Positions 1 through 6,645 of a DNA stretch of 15,500 nucleotides are shown in pieces. The translations under genes were made by a program, and so were the position numbers. This stretch comes from an uncultured Oscillospiraceae bacterium (lineage in GTDB: Bacteria > Bacillota > Clostridia > Oscillospirales > Oscillospiraceae): the NCBI GenBank assembly GCA_947628265.1, contig CANQZF010000017.1:1-15500 (forward strand), given 5' to 3'. Position 1 is the stretch's first letter, and each line of letters starts with the position of its first letter. Below the pieces are notes generated by a model. That model saw only the letters and a program-made list of their open reading frames with translations, was not told the DNA's origin and did no database searches.

Positions 1-2
1 TC

Positions 3-332
3 TACAACTTTTATAACGATCCCCGGCTTGTAGATAAGCTCATTGTGAATCCCTTTAACAGCACCGCAAGCTACAACGACCACGATGAGTATATGCTGTC
101 CTACATTCCACGGGAGCTGCCGGACGGGCGGGTGGCCATCTCCAAGGCGGACGAGCGGAGGGCCAAGGACTATGTCCGGGACAAGCTTTACGAGGCGTTG
201 CGACGCAACGACATCTCCGTTGAAAATTTTGAGGTCAGCGTCGCGTCCGAAAGGGTATATTCCATTCTGAATATCACCCGCACGGCAAAGTCGAGGGGCC
301 GTCCGAAAAAGAGTGGCGGTGAGGCCACGTGA
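3..332 (+). CDS. Hypothetical protein, C-terminal part (5' end outside window)
   Basis: The reading frame is open from the window edge to a TGA at 330-332, giving about 109 residues. A GTG at 45 could act as a start, but no Shine-Dalgarno sequence precedes it and the frame stays open upstream, so I treat this as the 3' end of a longer gene. The visible part is mixed alpha/beta in appearance, with a charged helix-like stretch (ADERRAKDYVRDKLYEALRR) and a basic tail containing SRGRPKK, which could touch nucleic acid. I do not recognise the family. Its stop overlaps the GTG start of the downstream sigma factor gene (GTGA, 329-332), so the two are probably translated together and functionally linked. 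An element-borne regulatory pair is one possibility, but no integrase or other mobility gene is visible. Confidence 0.6.
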   Translation, partial: YNFYNDPRLVDKLIVNPFNSTASYNDHDEYMLSYIPRELPDGRVAISKADERRAKDYVRDKLYEALRRNDISVENFEVSVASERVYSILNITRTAKSRGRPKKSGGEAT

Positions 333-1102
333 CAAACGAGGAATCTCTTTCGGAGCTCTGCGAGAAGAACATAGGGCTCATTCACAGCCTCGCCCTGAAG
401 ACAGCGAGGGCGTTCAACTGCATGGGCCGGGGCGGGTATACAGAAGAAACGCTGTCGGAGCTCGGCAGCGTCGGAATGGTGGTGTTTATAGAATGTGTGC
501 GCGGCGGAAGATATGACCCGGCGCATGGGCCGCTGACGGCGTTTGTCACTCCCTTTATTGAAGCCTCCATGCGCCGCCACATGGAGAGCAGCCTGGGCAC
601 TCTCTCCCTGGACCCGCGCAGTATGGCCCTTGTCCGAAAGGCCAAGCGGCTTCGGAATGTGGACGGTCTTTCCGACACAGAAATCGCGGAGAAGCTGAAC
701 ATCCCAGAGGCCGAGGTGCGGAAGGCCATCGCCTATTCGACACACTTTCAATCGATCTACGACCTTGCGGCGGACGATGACGGCGATGTTTATGACTACA
801 TAACAGACAGTGAGCCAAATCCGTCTCCGGAGGAGATCGTCACGCAGAACATCCGCACCGAGTGTCTGAAGGAGCTTTTCGACGCTCTTACGAAAAAGGA
901 ACAGGACATCATCGGCAAGTCCTTCGGCGTGTTTGGCTACGAAAAACAGCCACTTCGGGATATAGCCATGTACCACATGATGCGGGAGGACGCCGTGGAG
1001 AAAGCGAAGGTCAGGGCGCTCAAGAAGATGAAAGACGCCTATCCGATGAGCAGGATGCGGGTCTGGGACGGTGTGCAGAAAAAAATAAGGGCATTTCACT
1101 GA
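329..1102 (+). CDS. Sigma-70 family RNA polymerase sigma factor, divergent region 4
   Basis: A 257-residue protein that should bind core RNA polymerase and direct it to a set of promoters. Region 2 is seen at about residues 14-86 (GSVGMVVFIECVRGGRYDP, then a TAFVTPFIEASMRRHM-like helix). Region 3 follows at about 97-136 (SDTEIAEKLNIPEAEVRKAI), then an acidic linker at 148-160 and a SPEE motif resembling the region 3.2 linker of primary sigma factors. Region 4 lies at about 186-236 (LTKKEQDII, then LRDIAMYHMMREDAVEKAK). The part that in primary sigma factors reads roughly RERIRQIE, the -35 recognition helix, is changed here to REDAVEKAK. The GTG start at 329 is supported by a GGTGAGG Shine-Dalgarno at 318-324 and by overlap with the upstream stop. 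It is shorter than a primary sigma factor and lacks region 1, so it is an alternative sigma. Its target promoters cannot be told from the sequence. Confidence 0.82.
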   Translation: MTNEESLSELCEKNIGLIHSLALKTARAFNCMGRGGYTEETLSELGSVGMVVFIECVRGGRYDPAHGPLTAFVTPFIEASMRRHMESSLGTLSLDPRSMALVRKAKRLRNVDGLSDTEIAEKLNIPEAEVRKAIAYSTHFQSIYDLAADDDGDVYDYITDSEPNPSPEEIVTQNIRTECLKELFDALTKKEQDIIGKSFGVFGYEKQPLRDIAMYHMMREDAVEKAKVRALKKMKDAYPMSRMRVWDGVQKKIRAFH

Positions 1103-1113
1103 TACAATATAAG

Positions 1114-1159
1114 CCACGGGCGCGTTGGACTTAAAGTCTTAACGCGCCCGGTGGTTTTT
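1114..1159 (+). terminator. Rho-independent terminator after the sigma factor gene
   Basis: The left arm CCACGGGCGCGTT (1114-1126) pairs with the right arm AACGCGCCCGGTGG (1141-1154) with one bulged base. The apical region carries a small extra stem (GACT/AGTC around TAA). A run of five T follows at 1155-1159, and a further T-rich stretch lies at 1163-1170. It sits 11 bp past the sigma factor stop. Read on the other strand it also lies just past rhaD (stop at 1166), but there the sequence after the stem is AT-rich rather than a clean T-run, so termination of the rha operon here is plausible but weaker. Confidence 0.85.
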
Positions 1160-1165
1160 ATCGTT

Positions 1166-2095
1166 TTATTTTCTCGGCTCCAGGTACCCCTCTCTCGGCT
1201 CCACCTCGAAACGGTCCACTAGGAGCCAGAGCTGATCGTCGGTGATGGTGGTTTTCAAGGGCAGGTGGGCGATCTTCATGTAGATCTCGGCGGCCTTTTC
1301 CGCCGTCTCGATGAGGCCGAAGGTCTCGTCCAGGTCCTTTCCCGCGCCGTAAATGCCGTGCTGGGACCAGACCACCAGGCGCGCCGAGCCCATCTTCTCC
1401 GCCGTGGCGACGCCGATCTCGTTGGTGCCGCAGAGCATCCAGGGAAGGACGTTGACGCCGTCCGGGAACACCACGATGCACTCCGTGCACATCTGCCAGA
1501 GGGTGCGGGTGAAGGCTTTTTCATTGAGGTCGTGAACGTAGGTCATGGCCAGGAGATTTCCGGGGTGGCAGTGCATCACCACGCGGTTTTCGGGGTCCAC
1601 CTTAAGGCGCGCGGCGTGGCTCATGAGGTGCGCCGGCAGCTCCGAGGTGAACTTGCCCCCGTCCGCGTAGCCCCAGAGAAGCTGGGCAGTGCGGCCGGAG
1701 TCGGTAACGCGGATGAGGCCGAGGTTCACCTCCGGGGCGTACTGGACATTCTTAAAATACTTGCCCGTGCCGGTGACAAGAAAGTATTTGCCGTCCAACG
1801 CCGGGGCGTCAAAGCCGGTGGGGATCTCCCGGAGGACGGAATTGAGGTCTAAATACTTCGCGACCTCCTCCTCGTCCACCATGAGGCTGATGTTGCCGCC
1901 GTTGCGCTCGTCCCAACCGTGGTCGTACATATTGGTGGCGGTGCGGATCATCTCCACCATGAAGGGGGCGGTGAGGAGGGCGCGGCGCTTTATTTTGTCA
2001 ACGGTGCCGTTGACCTTGGAGCCGACCTTCCCGGCCACGTCCTTAACGGCGCCCTTCAGCTCGTCCACGTTGACGTTAATATCCTTAAATTCCAT
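1166..2095 (-). CDS. rhaD: Rhamnulose-1-phosphate aldolase with N-terminal extension
   Basis: A class II, zinc-dependent aldolase that cleaves L-rhamnulose 1-phosphate to dihydroxyacetone phosphate and L-lactaldehyde, the last step of the rhamnose pathway. The 309 residues show GWDERNGGN at 60-68, TSELPAH with the catalytic glutamate at E152, the zinc ligands HCH at 175/177, and H246 in SQHGIYG, followed by DETFGLIETAEK. These match E. coli RhaD in order and spacing. E. coli RhaD is about 274 residues; here about 35 extra residues precede the family start and look like an amphipathic, glycine- and lysine-rich helix (DELKGAVKDVAGKVGSKV). The ATG at 2095 is chosen because AAGGAGGTAA lies 5 bases upstream; a longer in-frame version (from 2203) would run inside rhaA and has no such site. 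It is the last gene of the rhaB-rhaA-rhaD operon, 13 bp after rhaA, and its Shine-Dalgarno overlaps the rhaA stop. Confidence 0.93.
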   Translation of the reverse strand: MEFKDINVNVDELKGAVKDVAGKVGSKVNGTVDKIKRRALLTAPFMVEMIRTATNMYDHGWDERNGGNISLMVDEEEVAKYLDLNSVLREIPTGFDAPALDGKYFLVTGTGKYFKNVQYAPEVNLGLIRVTDSGRTAQLLWGYADGGKFTSELPAHLMSHAARLKVDPENRVVMHCHPGNLLAMTYVHDLNEKAFTRTLWQMCTECIVVFPDGVNVLPWMLCGTNEIGVATAEKMGSARLVVWSQHGIYGAGKDLDETFGLIETAEKAAEIYMKIAHLPLKTTITDDQLWLLVDRFEVEPREGYLEPRK

Positions 2096-2108
2096 GATTT
2101 TTACCTCC

Positions 2109-3365
2109 TTACGCTCTCTTTGCAAGCACTTCTGCTTCGTATTTTCTGATCTCCGGGAGCCACTCCCCGTCCAGGGGCTTATGCTCTCTGCGGCAATATT
2201 CATCCCAAATTTCCCCGAAGGGCGCGGTTTTCAGGTCCTCCTGCAGCACCATGAGGCCCGTCCAGTCGCCCTCGTCCTGGAGGCGCTTTTCCGTGTCGTT
2301 GGGCTGTAAAAGGGCGAAGAGCAGGGCCTTTTGGAGGTTCCTAAAGCCCGTCACCCAGGCGGAGACGCGGTTGATGGAGGCGTCGAAATAATCGAGGGCG
2401 ATCTTCACCCGGCCCTCCAGCCCGCCGCAGCGGACGATCTCCCGGCAGATCTCTTTCGTCTCGTCGTCAAAGAGCACCACATGGTCGGAATCCCAGCGGA
2501 TGGGGCGCGTGACGTGCAGGGCGATTTCCGGGAAGAAGGCGAGGAGCGCCGGGATCTTGTCGCTGACCACCTCCGTGGGGTGGTAGTGACCGTTGTCCAT
2601 GAGGGGGATGCACCGTTCCCGGTTGGCGGCGGCGTAGCTCAAAGCAAACTCGGCAGACCCAACCGTGTACGCCTCCACGCCGATGCCGAAGACCTTGGAT
2701 TCCACGCAGGGCTTGACCTTGGAAAAGTCAAAGGGCTCGGATAAAATCTCGTCAATGGCCTCCTTATACCGCACGCGGGGGCCCATCCTGTCGCCGGGGA
2801 CGTCCTTGAAGCCGTCGCCGGTCCAGATGTTCATGACGCAGGGCTCCCCCAGCTCCTCCGCCAGGTACTGGCTGATGCGGATGCTGGCCTTGCCGTGGTC
2901 GATCCAGAAGCGCCGCGTCTCCGCGTTGGGGCTGGAGAGCGTCAGCGGGTCGCACTTGGGGTGGGAAAAGAAGGTGGGGTTGAAGTCACAGCCGAGGCCC
3001 CGGGCCTTGCAGAAATCCACCCACTTTTTAAAGTGCCGGGGCTCTAATTTGTCTCTATCCGCCCAGTCGCCATTTTCAAAAATGGCGTAGCTGGCGTGAA
3101 GGTTCATTTTCACCCGGCCTGGGATGAGCTTTAAGACCTCGTCGATGTCCGCCATCAGCTCCTCCGGCGTTCTCGCGCGGCCCGGATAGTTGCCGGTGGT
3201 CTGGATGCCGCCGGTCAGGGGCTTTGAGGGGTCGGTGTCGAAGCCCCGCACGTCGTCCCCCTGCCAGCAGTGCAGGGACACGGGGACGGTTTTCAGCTTG
3301 GCCATGGCCGCCTCGGCGTCCACACCCAGGGCGGCGTATTTTTCCTTAGCCTCGTTGTAGCTCAT
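2109..3365 (-). CDS. rhaA: L-rhamnose isomerase
   Basis: Interconverts L-rhamnose and L-rhamnulose, the first cytoplasmic step of rhamnose use. The 418-residue length matches the family (about 419 in E. coli). The conserved SLHCWQGDDVRGF is at 30-42, GNYPGRARTPEEL at 58-70, and NGDWADRDKLEPRHF at 98-112. The metal ligands sit where expected: H262 in DNGHYHP, and D292 and D294 in RWDSDHV (known ligands in E. coli are a His and two Asp in the same motifs). The ATG overlaps the rhaB stop as ATGA (3362-3365) and is preceded by GGAGGAGG inside the end of rhaB, so translation is probably coupled. It is the middle gene of rhaB-rhaA-rhaD. The sequence looks complete, with no missing active-site residue. 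Confidence 0.96.
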   Translation of the reverse strand: MSYNEAKEKYAALGVDAEAAMAKLKTVPVSLHCWQGDDVRGFDTDPSKPLTGGIQTTGNYPGRARTPEELMADIDEVLKLIPGRVKMNLHASYAIFENGDWADRDKLEPRHFKKWVDFCKARGLGCDFNPTFFSHPKCDPLTLSSPNAETRRFWIDHGKASIRISQYLAEELGEPCVMNIWTGDGFKDVPGDRMGPRVRYKEAIDEILSEPFDFSKVKPCVESKVFGIGVEAYTVGSAEFALSYAAANRERCIPLMDNGHYHPTEVVSDKIPALLAFFPEIALHVTRPIRWDSDHVVLFDDETKEICREIVRCGGLEGRVKIALDYFDASINRVSAWVTGFRNLQKALLFALLQPNDTEKRLQDEGDWTGLMVLQEDLKTAPFGEIWDEYCRREHKPLDGEWLPEIRKYEAEVLAKRA

Positions 3366-4639
3366 TTTAAATCCTCCTCCATTTGAATTTTCAGATTTCC
3401 CATAGCCGTGGCCTCGATGGGCAGGGCCACGACAGTTTTTCTTGTTGCTTCCTCTGTGAGGGCGTTGAGGTACGTGTTTTTCGCCCCGCCGCCCACGATG
3501 TAGAGCTTTGTATAGCGCCTTCCGGTGTTGGCCTCCAGCTCCTCCAGGGCCTTTTTGTAGCCCAGGGCAAGGCTCCGCACGGCGCAGTTGAAGTAGTCGC
3601 CGGGGGTCCTCAAAGCCCCGCCTGTGGCCCCGTCAAAGGCGCGTACCATGCTCTCCGGGGCCAGAAATTCCTGGGCCGCAGCGTCCACCGTGGCGGTGTT
3701 GGCGCTCTCCTCCGCCATTTTAGTGACGGTCCCGAAGTCCGTCTCCGGGCAGAGCTCGCTGCGCAGGCGGTTTATGAGCCACATACCCATGATGTTTTTC
3801 TGGTAGCGGTTGTAGCCGACGCCGCCCTCATTGGAGTAGTTGGCGGCCATGCTGCCCGCATCGGTGATGGGCCTCTCCGTCTTGACGCCCAGAAGCGACC
3901 AGGTGCCGGAGGAGATGTAGGGCTCCGAGCCCTCCATGGGGATCCCCTCCACCGCCGAGCCTGTGTCGTGGGTGGCGCAGAGGACAGCCTTGATGCCCTT
4001 ATACTCCCCGATGACCGTACCGGGCCGGGAGAGCTCCGGGAAGAGACAGCGCGGGAGGCCCAGCCTGTCCGTGATCTCCGTGTCAAATTTGCCCGTCTCG
4101 GCGCTGATGAGCCCCTGGGTGGTGGCGTTGGTGTACTCCCGCGCCTTCACGCCGGTGAGGGTCCACATCAGGTACTCCGGCACCATCAAAAGGTCCGTGA
4201 CGCCCGTGAGCCTGCCGCTCACCTTGTCGGCATAGAGCTGATAGACGGTGTTGAAGGGCTGAAACTGGCACCCCGTGCGCCGGTAGAGCTCCGCGAAGGG
4301 AACGATGGAATGTACCTCATCGATGACATCCTCCGTGCGGGAGTCCCGGTACGCGATACAGGGCAACACAGGCTCGTCCCCCCGCAGGAGCACGTAGTCC
4401 ACGCCCCAGGTGTCGATGGCGAAGCTCTCGATTTCGCCAAACGCCTCCAAAGCCCTGTCGATGCCCTCCCGGACGTACCCGGCGAGGGCCTCCATGTCCC
4501 AGACGAGGTGCCCCTTCTCCTCCCGGACGCCGTTGGGAAAGCGAAAGACCTCGCGTGTCTCGAACTCCCCGTTCTCCCGCCAGCCCACCACGTGCCGCCC
4601 GGAGGACGCGCCGATGTCGATGGCAAGATAGCGTTTCAT
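3362..4639 (-). CDS. rhaB: Rhamnulokinase, short C-terminus
   Basis: An FGGY-family kinase that phosphorylates L-rhamnulose with ATP. The first ATP-domain motif AIDIGASSGR is at 6-15, FAIDTWGVDYVLL at 73-85, YRDSRT at 97-102, the catalytic Asp D225 in ATHDTGSAVEG, SSGTWSLLG at 243-251, and the second ATP-domain motif IVGGGAKN at 381-388. The protein ends after TAMGNLKIQMEEDLK at residue 425, whereas family members usually run about 460-490 residues and carry further C-terminal helices after the TAxGN motif. The missing part coincides with the junction to rhaA: the last codons carry the rhaA ribosome binding site and the stop is the ATGA overlap. The start at 4639 has AAGGGGG about 9 bases upstream. 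It is the first gene of the operon, divergent from the AraC-family gene. All recognised catalytic motifs are kept, so it may still be active, but this is uncertain. Confidence 0.92.
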   Translation of the reverse strand: MKRYLAIDIGASSGRHVVGWRENGEFETREVFRFPNGVREEKGHLVWDMEALAGYVREGIDRALEAFGEIESFAIDTWGVDYVLLRGDEPVLPCIAYRDSRTEDVIDEVHSIVPFAELYRRTGCQFQPFNTVYQLYADKVSGRLTGVTDLLMVPEYLMWTLTGVKAREYTNATTQGLISAETGKFDTEITDRLGLPRCLFPELSRPGTVIGEYKGIKAVLCATHDTGSAVEGIPMEGSEPYISSGTWSLLGVKTERPITDAGSMAANYSNEGGVGYNRYQKNIMGMWLINRLRSELCPETDFGTVTKMAEESANTATVDAAAQEFLAPESMVRAFDGATGGALRTPGDYFNCAVRSLALGYKKALEELEANTGRRYTKLYIVGGGAKNTYLNALTEEATRKTVVALPIEATAMGNLKIQMEEDLK

Positions 4640-4663
4640 TCACATACCCCCTTTTTACCTTAA

Positions 4664-4691
4664 ATTGTACACCCTCCTATGGAAAAAACAA
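4664..4691 (-). promoter_or_regulatory. Candidate promoter for rhaB-rhaA-rhaD
   Basis: On the minus strand an extended-type -10, TG-TACAAT (TACAAT at 4664-4669), lies 16 bp from a weak -35-like TTGTTT (4686-4691). Transcription would start near 4657 and leave a leader of about 18 bases that contains the rhaB ribosome binding site. The poor -35 fits a promoter that needs an activator, as is usual for AraC-family targets. This was read by eye only. Confidence 0.5.
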
Positions 4692-4702
4692 TGACCGCGT
4701 CG

Positions 4703-4729
4703 GCGTTTGCTGTATCCGATTTTGCGTTT
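4703..4729. promoter_or_regulatory. Direct repeat GCGTTT with 21-bp spacing, possible AraC-type operator
   Basis: GCGTTT occurs at 4703-4708 and again at 4724-4729, so equivalent bases are exactly 21 bp (two helical turns) apart on the same strand. AraC-family dimers typically bind direct-repeat half-sites at about this spacing. The repeat lies upstream of the rhaB promoter candidate and just upstream of the regulator's -35 box. The conserved core is short, so chance is possible. Confidence 0.35.
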
Positions 4730-4733
4730 TTCC

Positions 4734-4762
4734 TTGACACGCGCTCCCCTGCGCGATAGGAT
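4734..4762 (+). promoter_or_regulatory. Promoter of the AraC-family gene with inverted repeat in its spacer
   Basis: A perfect TTGACA (4734-4739) is followed after exactly 17 bp by TAGGAT (4757-4762), a strong housekeeping-type promoter. The start point would fall near 4768, giving a very short leader that contains the GAGGTG ribosome binding site. The spacer is almost filled by the perfect inverted repeat CGCGC-TCCCCT-GCGCG (4740-4755), which is well placed to act as an operator at which a bound protein would block RNA polymerase. Confidence 0.7.
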
Positions 4763-4780
4763 AGAATCGAGGTGATTTTG

Positions 4781-5743
4781 ATGCGAAAAGAGATCGTGGA
4801 CAAGCTCTCCGTCATATCCCCGGAGGAGCGGGCGATTTTGGAGGGCGGGGACGTGGACCTTCGGCGCTACAACTACACCGGCGGGACGGTCTTGGAGCCG
4901 GGAAAGCTCCTGTCCGGGCGACTTTTTGGCATCCGCACCCACACGCGCTTCGCCGCCTTTCCGGAGCACAGCCACACCTATGTGGAGATGATCTACCAAA
5001 TCGCGGGCTCCACCCGGCACCTCATCGACGGGCGGGAGCGGTTGGAGCTCAAGGCCGGGAGCCTACTATTCCTGGGGAGGGGCGTCCGGCATGAGATCGA
5101 GGCCGCCGGGGAGGGCGACATCGCCGTCAACTTCATCCTGGTCCCGGCCTTTTTCGATACCGCCGCCATCTCCATCGGCGGGGCCAACGCCCTGGCCGTA
5201 TTTTTGAAGAGCAACCTTGGCCTTGCCGCCTCCGCCGGGGCGTATCTTGTATTCGAACTTTCCGGGAATATCCCCATGGAAAATCTGTTGGAGAACCTGG
5301 TCATTCTGGAGCTGGAGGGCGCGGACTCCCGGCGGCAGGAGCTTCAGCGGATCACGTTGGAGCTTTTGCTGCGGCAGCTCTCCCTCATGAGCGAAAAGCT
5401 CCTCATCTCCGGCCGCCGGGACCGGGAACAGGCCGTCACCCTCTGGGCCCTGGGGCGCATCGAGGAGGACGTCCACTGCACCCTGGGGGGCCTTGCGTCG
5501 GAGCAGAACATGACCCCCTCCGCCCTTACGCGGCTATTAAAAAGGCGGACGGGGTGCGGCTTTACGGAACTCTCGCACACCGCCCGCTTCAATAGGGCCC
5601 TCACGCTGCTGCGCACCACGGACCTTGCCGTCACCGACATTGTCCACGCCGTGGGCTACGAAAACACCGCCTTCTTCTACCGCCGCTTCCAGGAAAAATA
5701 CGGCTGTACCCCGGCGCGGTTCCGGGAAAACGCTATGCGTTAA
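4781..5743 (+). CDS. AraC-family transcriptional regulator, probable rhamnose regulator
   Basis: A 320-residue, two-domain regulator. The N-terminal part is an AraC-type cupin: FPEHSHTYVEMIYQIAGS at 60-77 with the usual HxH pattern, then a LxLKAGSLLFLGRGVRHEI-like strand set at 88-106, the expected site of sugar binding. The C-terminal part (about 222-320) is the double helix-turn-helix of the family: GGLASEQNMTPSALTRLLKR at 236-255, VTDIVHAVGYENTAFFYRRF at 284-303, then the signature EKYGCTPARFRE. The ATG at 4781 has GAGGTG 6 bases upstream; a GTG at 4772 lies inside that site and is less likely. The gene is divergent from rhaB and shares a promoter region with it, so control of rhamnose catabolism, like RhaS or RhaR, is the best inference. 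Its stop overlaps the uxuB stop by 4 bp on the opposite strand. Confidence 0.9.
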   Translation: MRKEIVDKLSVISPEERAILEGGDVDLRRYNYTGGTVLEPGKLLSGRLFGIRTHTRFAAFPEHSHTYVEMIYQIAGSTRHLIDGRERLELKAGSLLFLGRGVRHEIEAAGEGDIAVNFILVPAFFDTAAISIGGANALAVFLKSNLGLAASAGAYLVFELSGNIPMENLLENLVILELEGADSRRQELQRITLELLLRQLSLMSEKLLISGRRDREQAVTLWALGRIEEDVHCTLGGLASEQNMTPSALTRLLKRRTGCGFTELSHTARFNRALTLLRTTDLAVTDIVHAVGYENTAFFYRRFQEKYGCTPARFRENAMR

Positions 5744-6585
5744 ACTCCTGAATACGCGGCAAAGCCCGCGTCAATGGGCAGGACTACGCCGGTGATGGCG
5801 GAGGCGGCCTTGTCGTCGCAGAGGAAGAACACGCCGCCCAGAAGTTCCTCGGCGTCCACGAAGCGGCCCATGGGCGTGCCGTTGAGAATTTTCGCGCTGC
5901 GGGCCGTGGGCGTGCCGTCGTCGTTAAAAAGGAGCTTGCGGTTCTGATTGCTGACCAGGAAGCCGGGGGCAATGGCGTTGCAGCGGATGCCGGACTTGGC
6001 GAAGTGCGTGGCCAGCCACTGGGTGAAGTTGCTGATGGCGGCTTTTGCCCCCGAATAAGCGGGGATTTTCGTCAGCGGTATGTAGGCGTTCATGGAGCTG
6101 ATGTTGAGGATGACGCCGCTCCCCCGCTCCACCATGTCACGGGCAAAAATCTGGGTGGGCAGGAGGGTGCCCTGGAAGTTGAGCTTGAACACGAAGTCCA
6201 CGCCGCTGGGGTCCAGGTCGAAGAAGGTCTTTTGGCCCTCTTTGGCCTCATGCTGGTACTCGTTGTCCGTTGTGGCACGGGGATTGTTGCCGCCCGCACC
6301 GTTGATGAGGATGTCCACGGGGCCAAAGTCATTTAAAATCGCCTCATGCGCCGCCTTGATGGACTCGGGCTCCAAGACGTTGCACTTGTAGCCGTTGAGG
6401 ATGAAGCCCTCGGCCCGCACCTCGTCGGAGAGCTTCTTTACCGCGTCCTCGTTGAGGTCAAGCGCGGCGACTTTCGCCCCCGCCTGGGCGAAGGCCCGGG
6501 CCATCACGGAGCAGAGCACCCCGCCCGCGCCGGTGACAACGACCACCTTGCCGGTGAAATCTACTTTGAGGGGAAGATCAAGCAT
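5740..6585 (-). CDS. uxuB: SDR-family D-mannonate oxidoreductase (fructuronate reductase)
   Basis: A short-chain dehydrogenase/reductase of 281 residues. It has the Rossmann glycine motif TGAGGVL at 18-24, an acidic residue after the second strand (ALDLNED, suggesting NAD preference), NGAGG at 95-99, a catalytic Ser in NISSMNAY at 161-168, and YSGAK at 177-181 with the Tyr and Lys. SDRs of this type beside uxuA interconvert D-fructuronate and D-mannonate in the hexuronate pathway; assignment rests on family likeness and on uxuA being next door. Two ATGs are possible: the one at 6594 directly abuts GAAAGG, leaving no spacing, while the one at 6585 has AAAGGA 8 bases upstream and is preferred. 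It is the last gene of the xylB-uxuA-uxuB operon. Its stop overlaps that of the convergent AraC-family gene, with no terminator between them. Confidence 0.87.
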   Translation of the reverse strand: MLDLPLKVDFTGKVVVVTGAGGVLCSVMARAFAQAGAKVAALDLNEDAVKKLSDEVRAEGFILNGYKCNVLEPESIKAAHEAILNDFGPVDILINGAGGNNPRATTDNEYQHEAKEGQKTFFDLDPSGVDFVFKLNFQGTLLPTQIFARDMVERGSGVILNISSMNAYIPLTKIPAYSGAKAAISNFTQWLATHFAKSGIRCNAIAPGFLVSNQNRKLLFNDDGTPTARSAKILNGTPMGRFVDAEELLGGVFFLCDDKAASAITGVVLPIDAGFAAYSGV

Positions 6586-6615
6586 TTCAATCATCCTTTC
6601 TGTATTTTGAGGGAC

Positions 6616-6637
6616 GGGCCGCCAAAAGAGGCAGCCC
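6616..6637. repeat. REP-like hairpin between uxuA and uxuB
   Basis: GGGCCGCC (6616-6623) and GGCAGCCC (6630-6637) form an 8-bp stem with one wobble or mismatch around a 6-base loop. On the minus strand it reads GTAGGGGCTGCC then GGCGGCCCG. That layout resembles the GTAGGGGCGG...CCGCCCG dispersed palindromes I associate with intergenic DNA of many Oscillospirales genomes. It could stabilise or separate the uxuA and uxuB parts of the message. Only one copy is visible in this window. Confidence 0.45.
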
Positions 6638-6645
6638 CTACAAAA

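Noticed and set aside
607..1102. Sigma gene as an ECF-type sigma factor
   Set aside because: It has a region 3 and a region 3.2-like acidic linker between regions 2 and 4, which ECF sigma factors lack.
188..1117. 309-codon minus-strand frame across the sigma factor gene
   Set aside because: Composition (many His, Arg, Pro) is that of an antisense shadow; the plus strand has clear sigma motifs, coupling and a terminator.
2096..2203. Longer in-frame start for rhaD (36 extra residues)
   Set aside because: It lies inside rhaA, has no ribosome binding site, and the ATG at 2095 has a perfect AAGGAGGT; the extra residues look like out-of-frame rhaA.
4640..4780. Catabolite-control (cre, CcpA) sites in the rha and xylB promoter regions
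   Set aside because: I looked for TGWAANCGNTNWCA-like palindromes by eye and found no good match.
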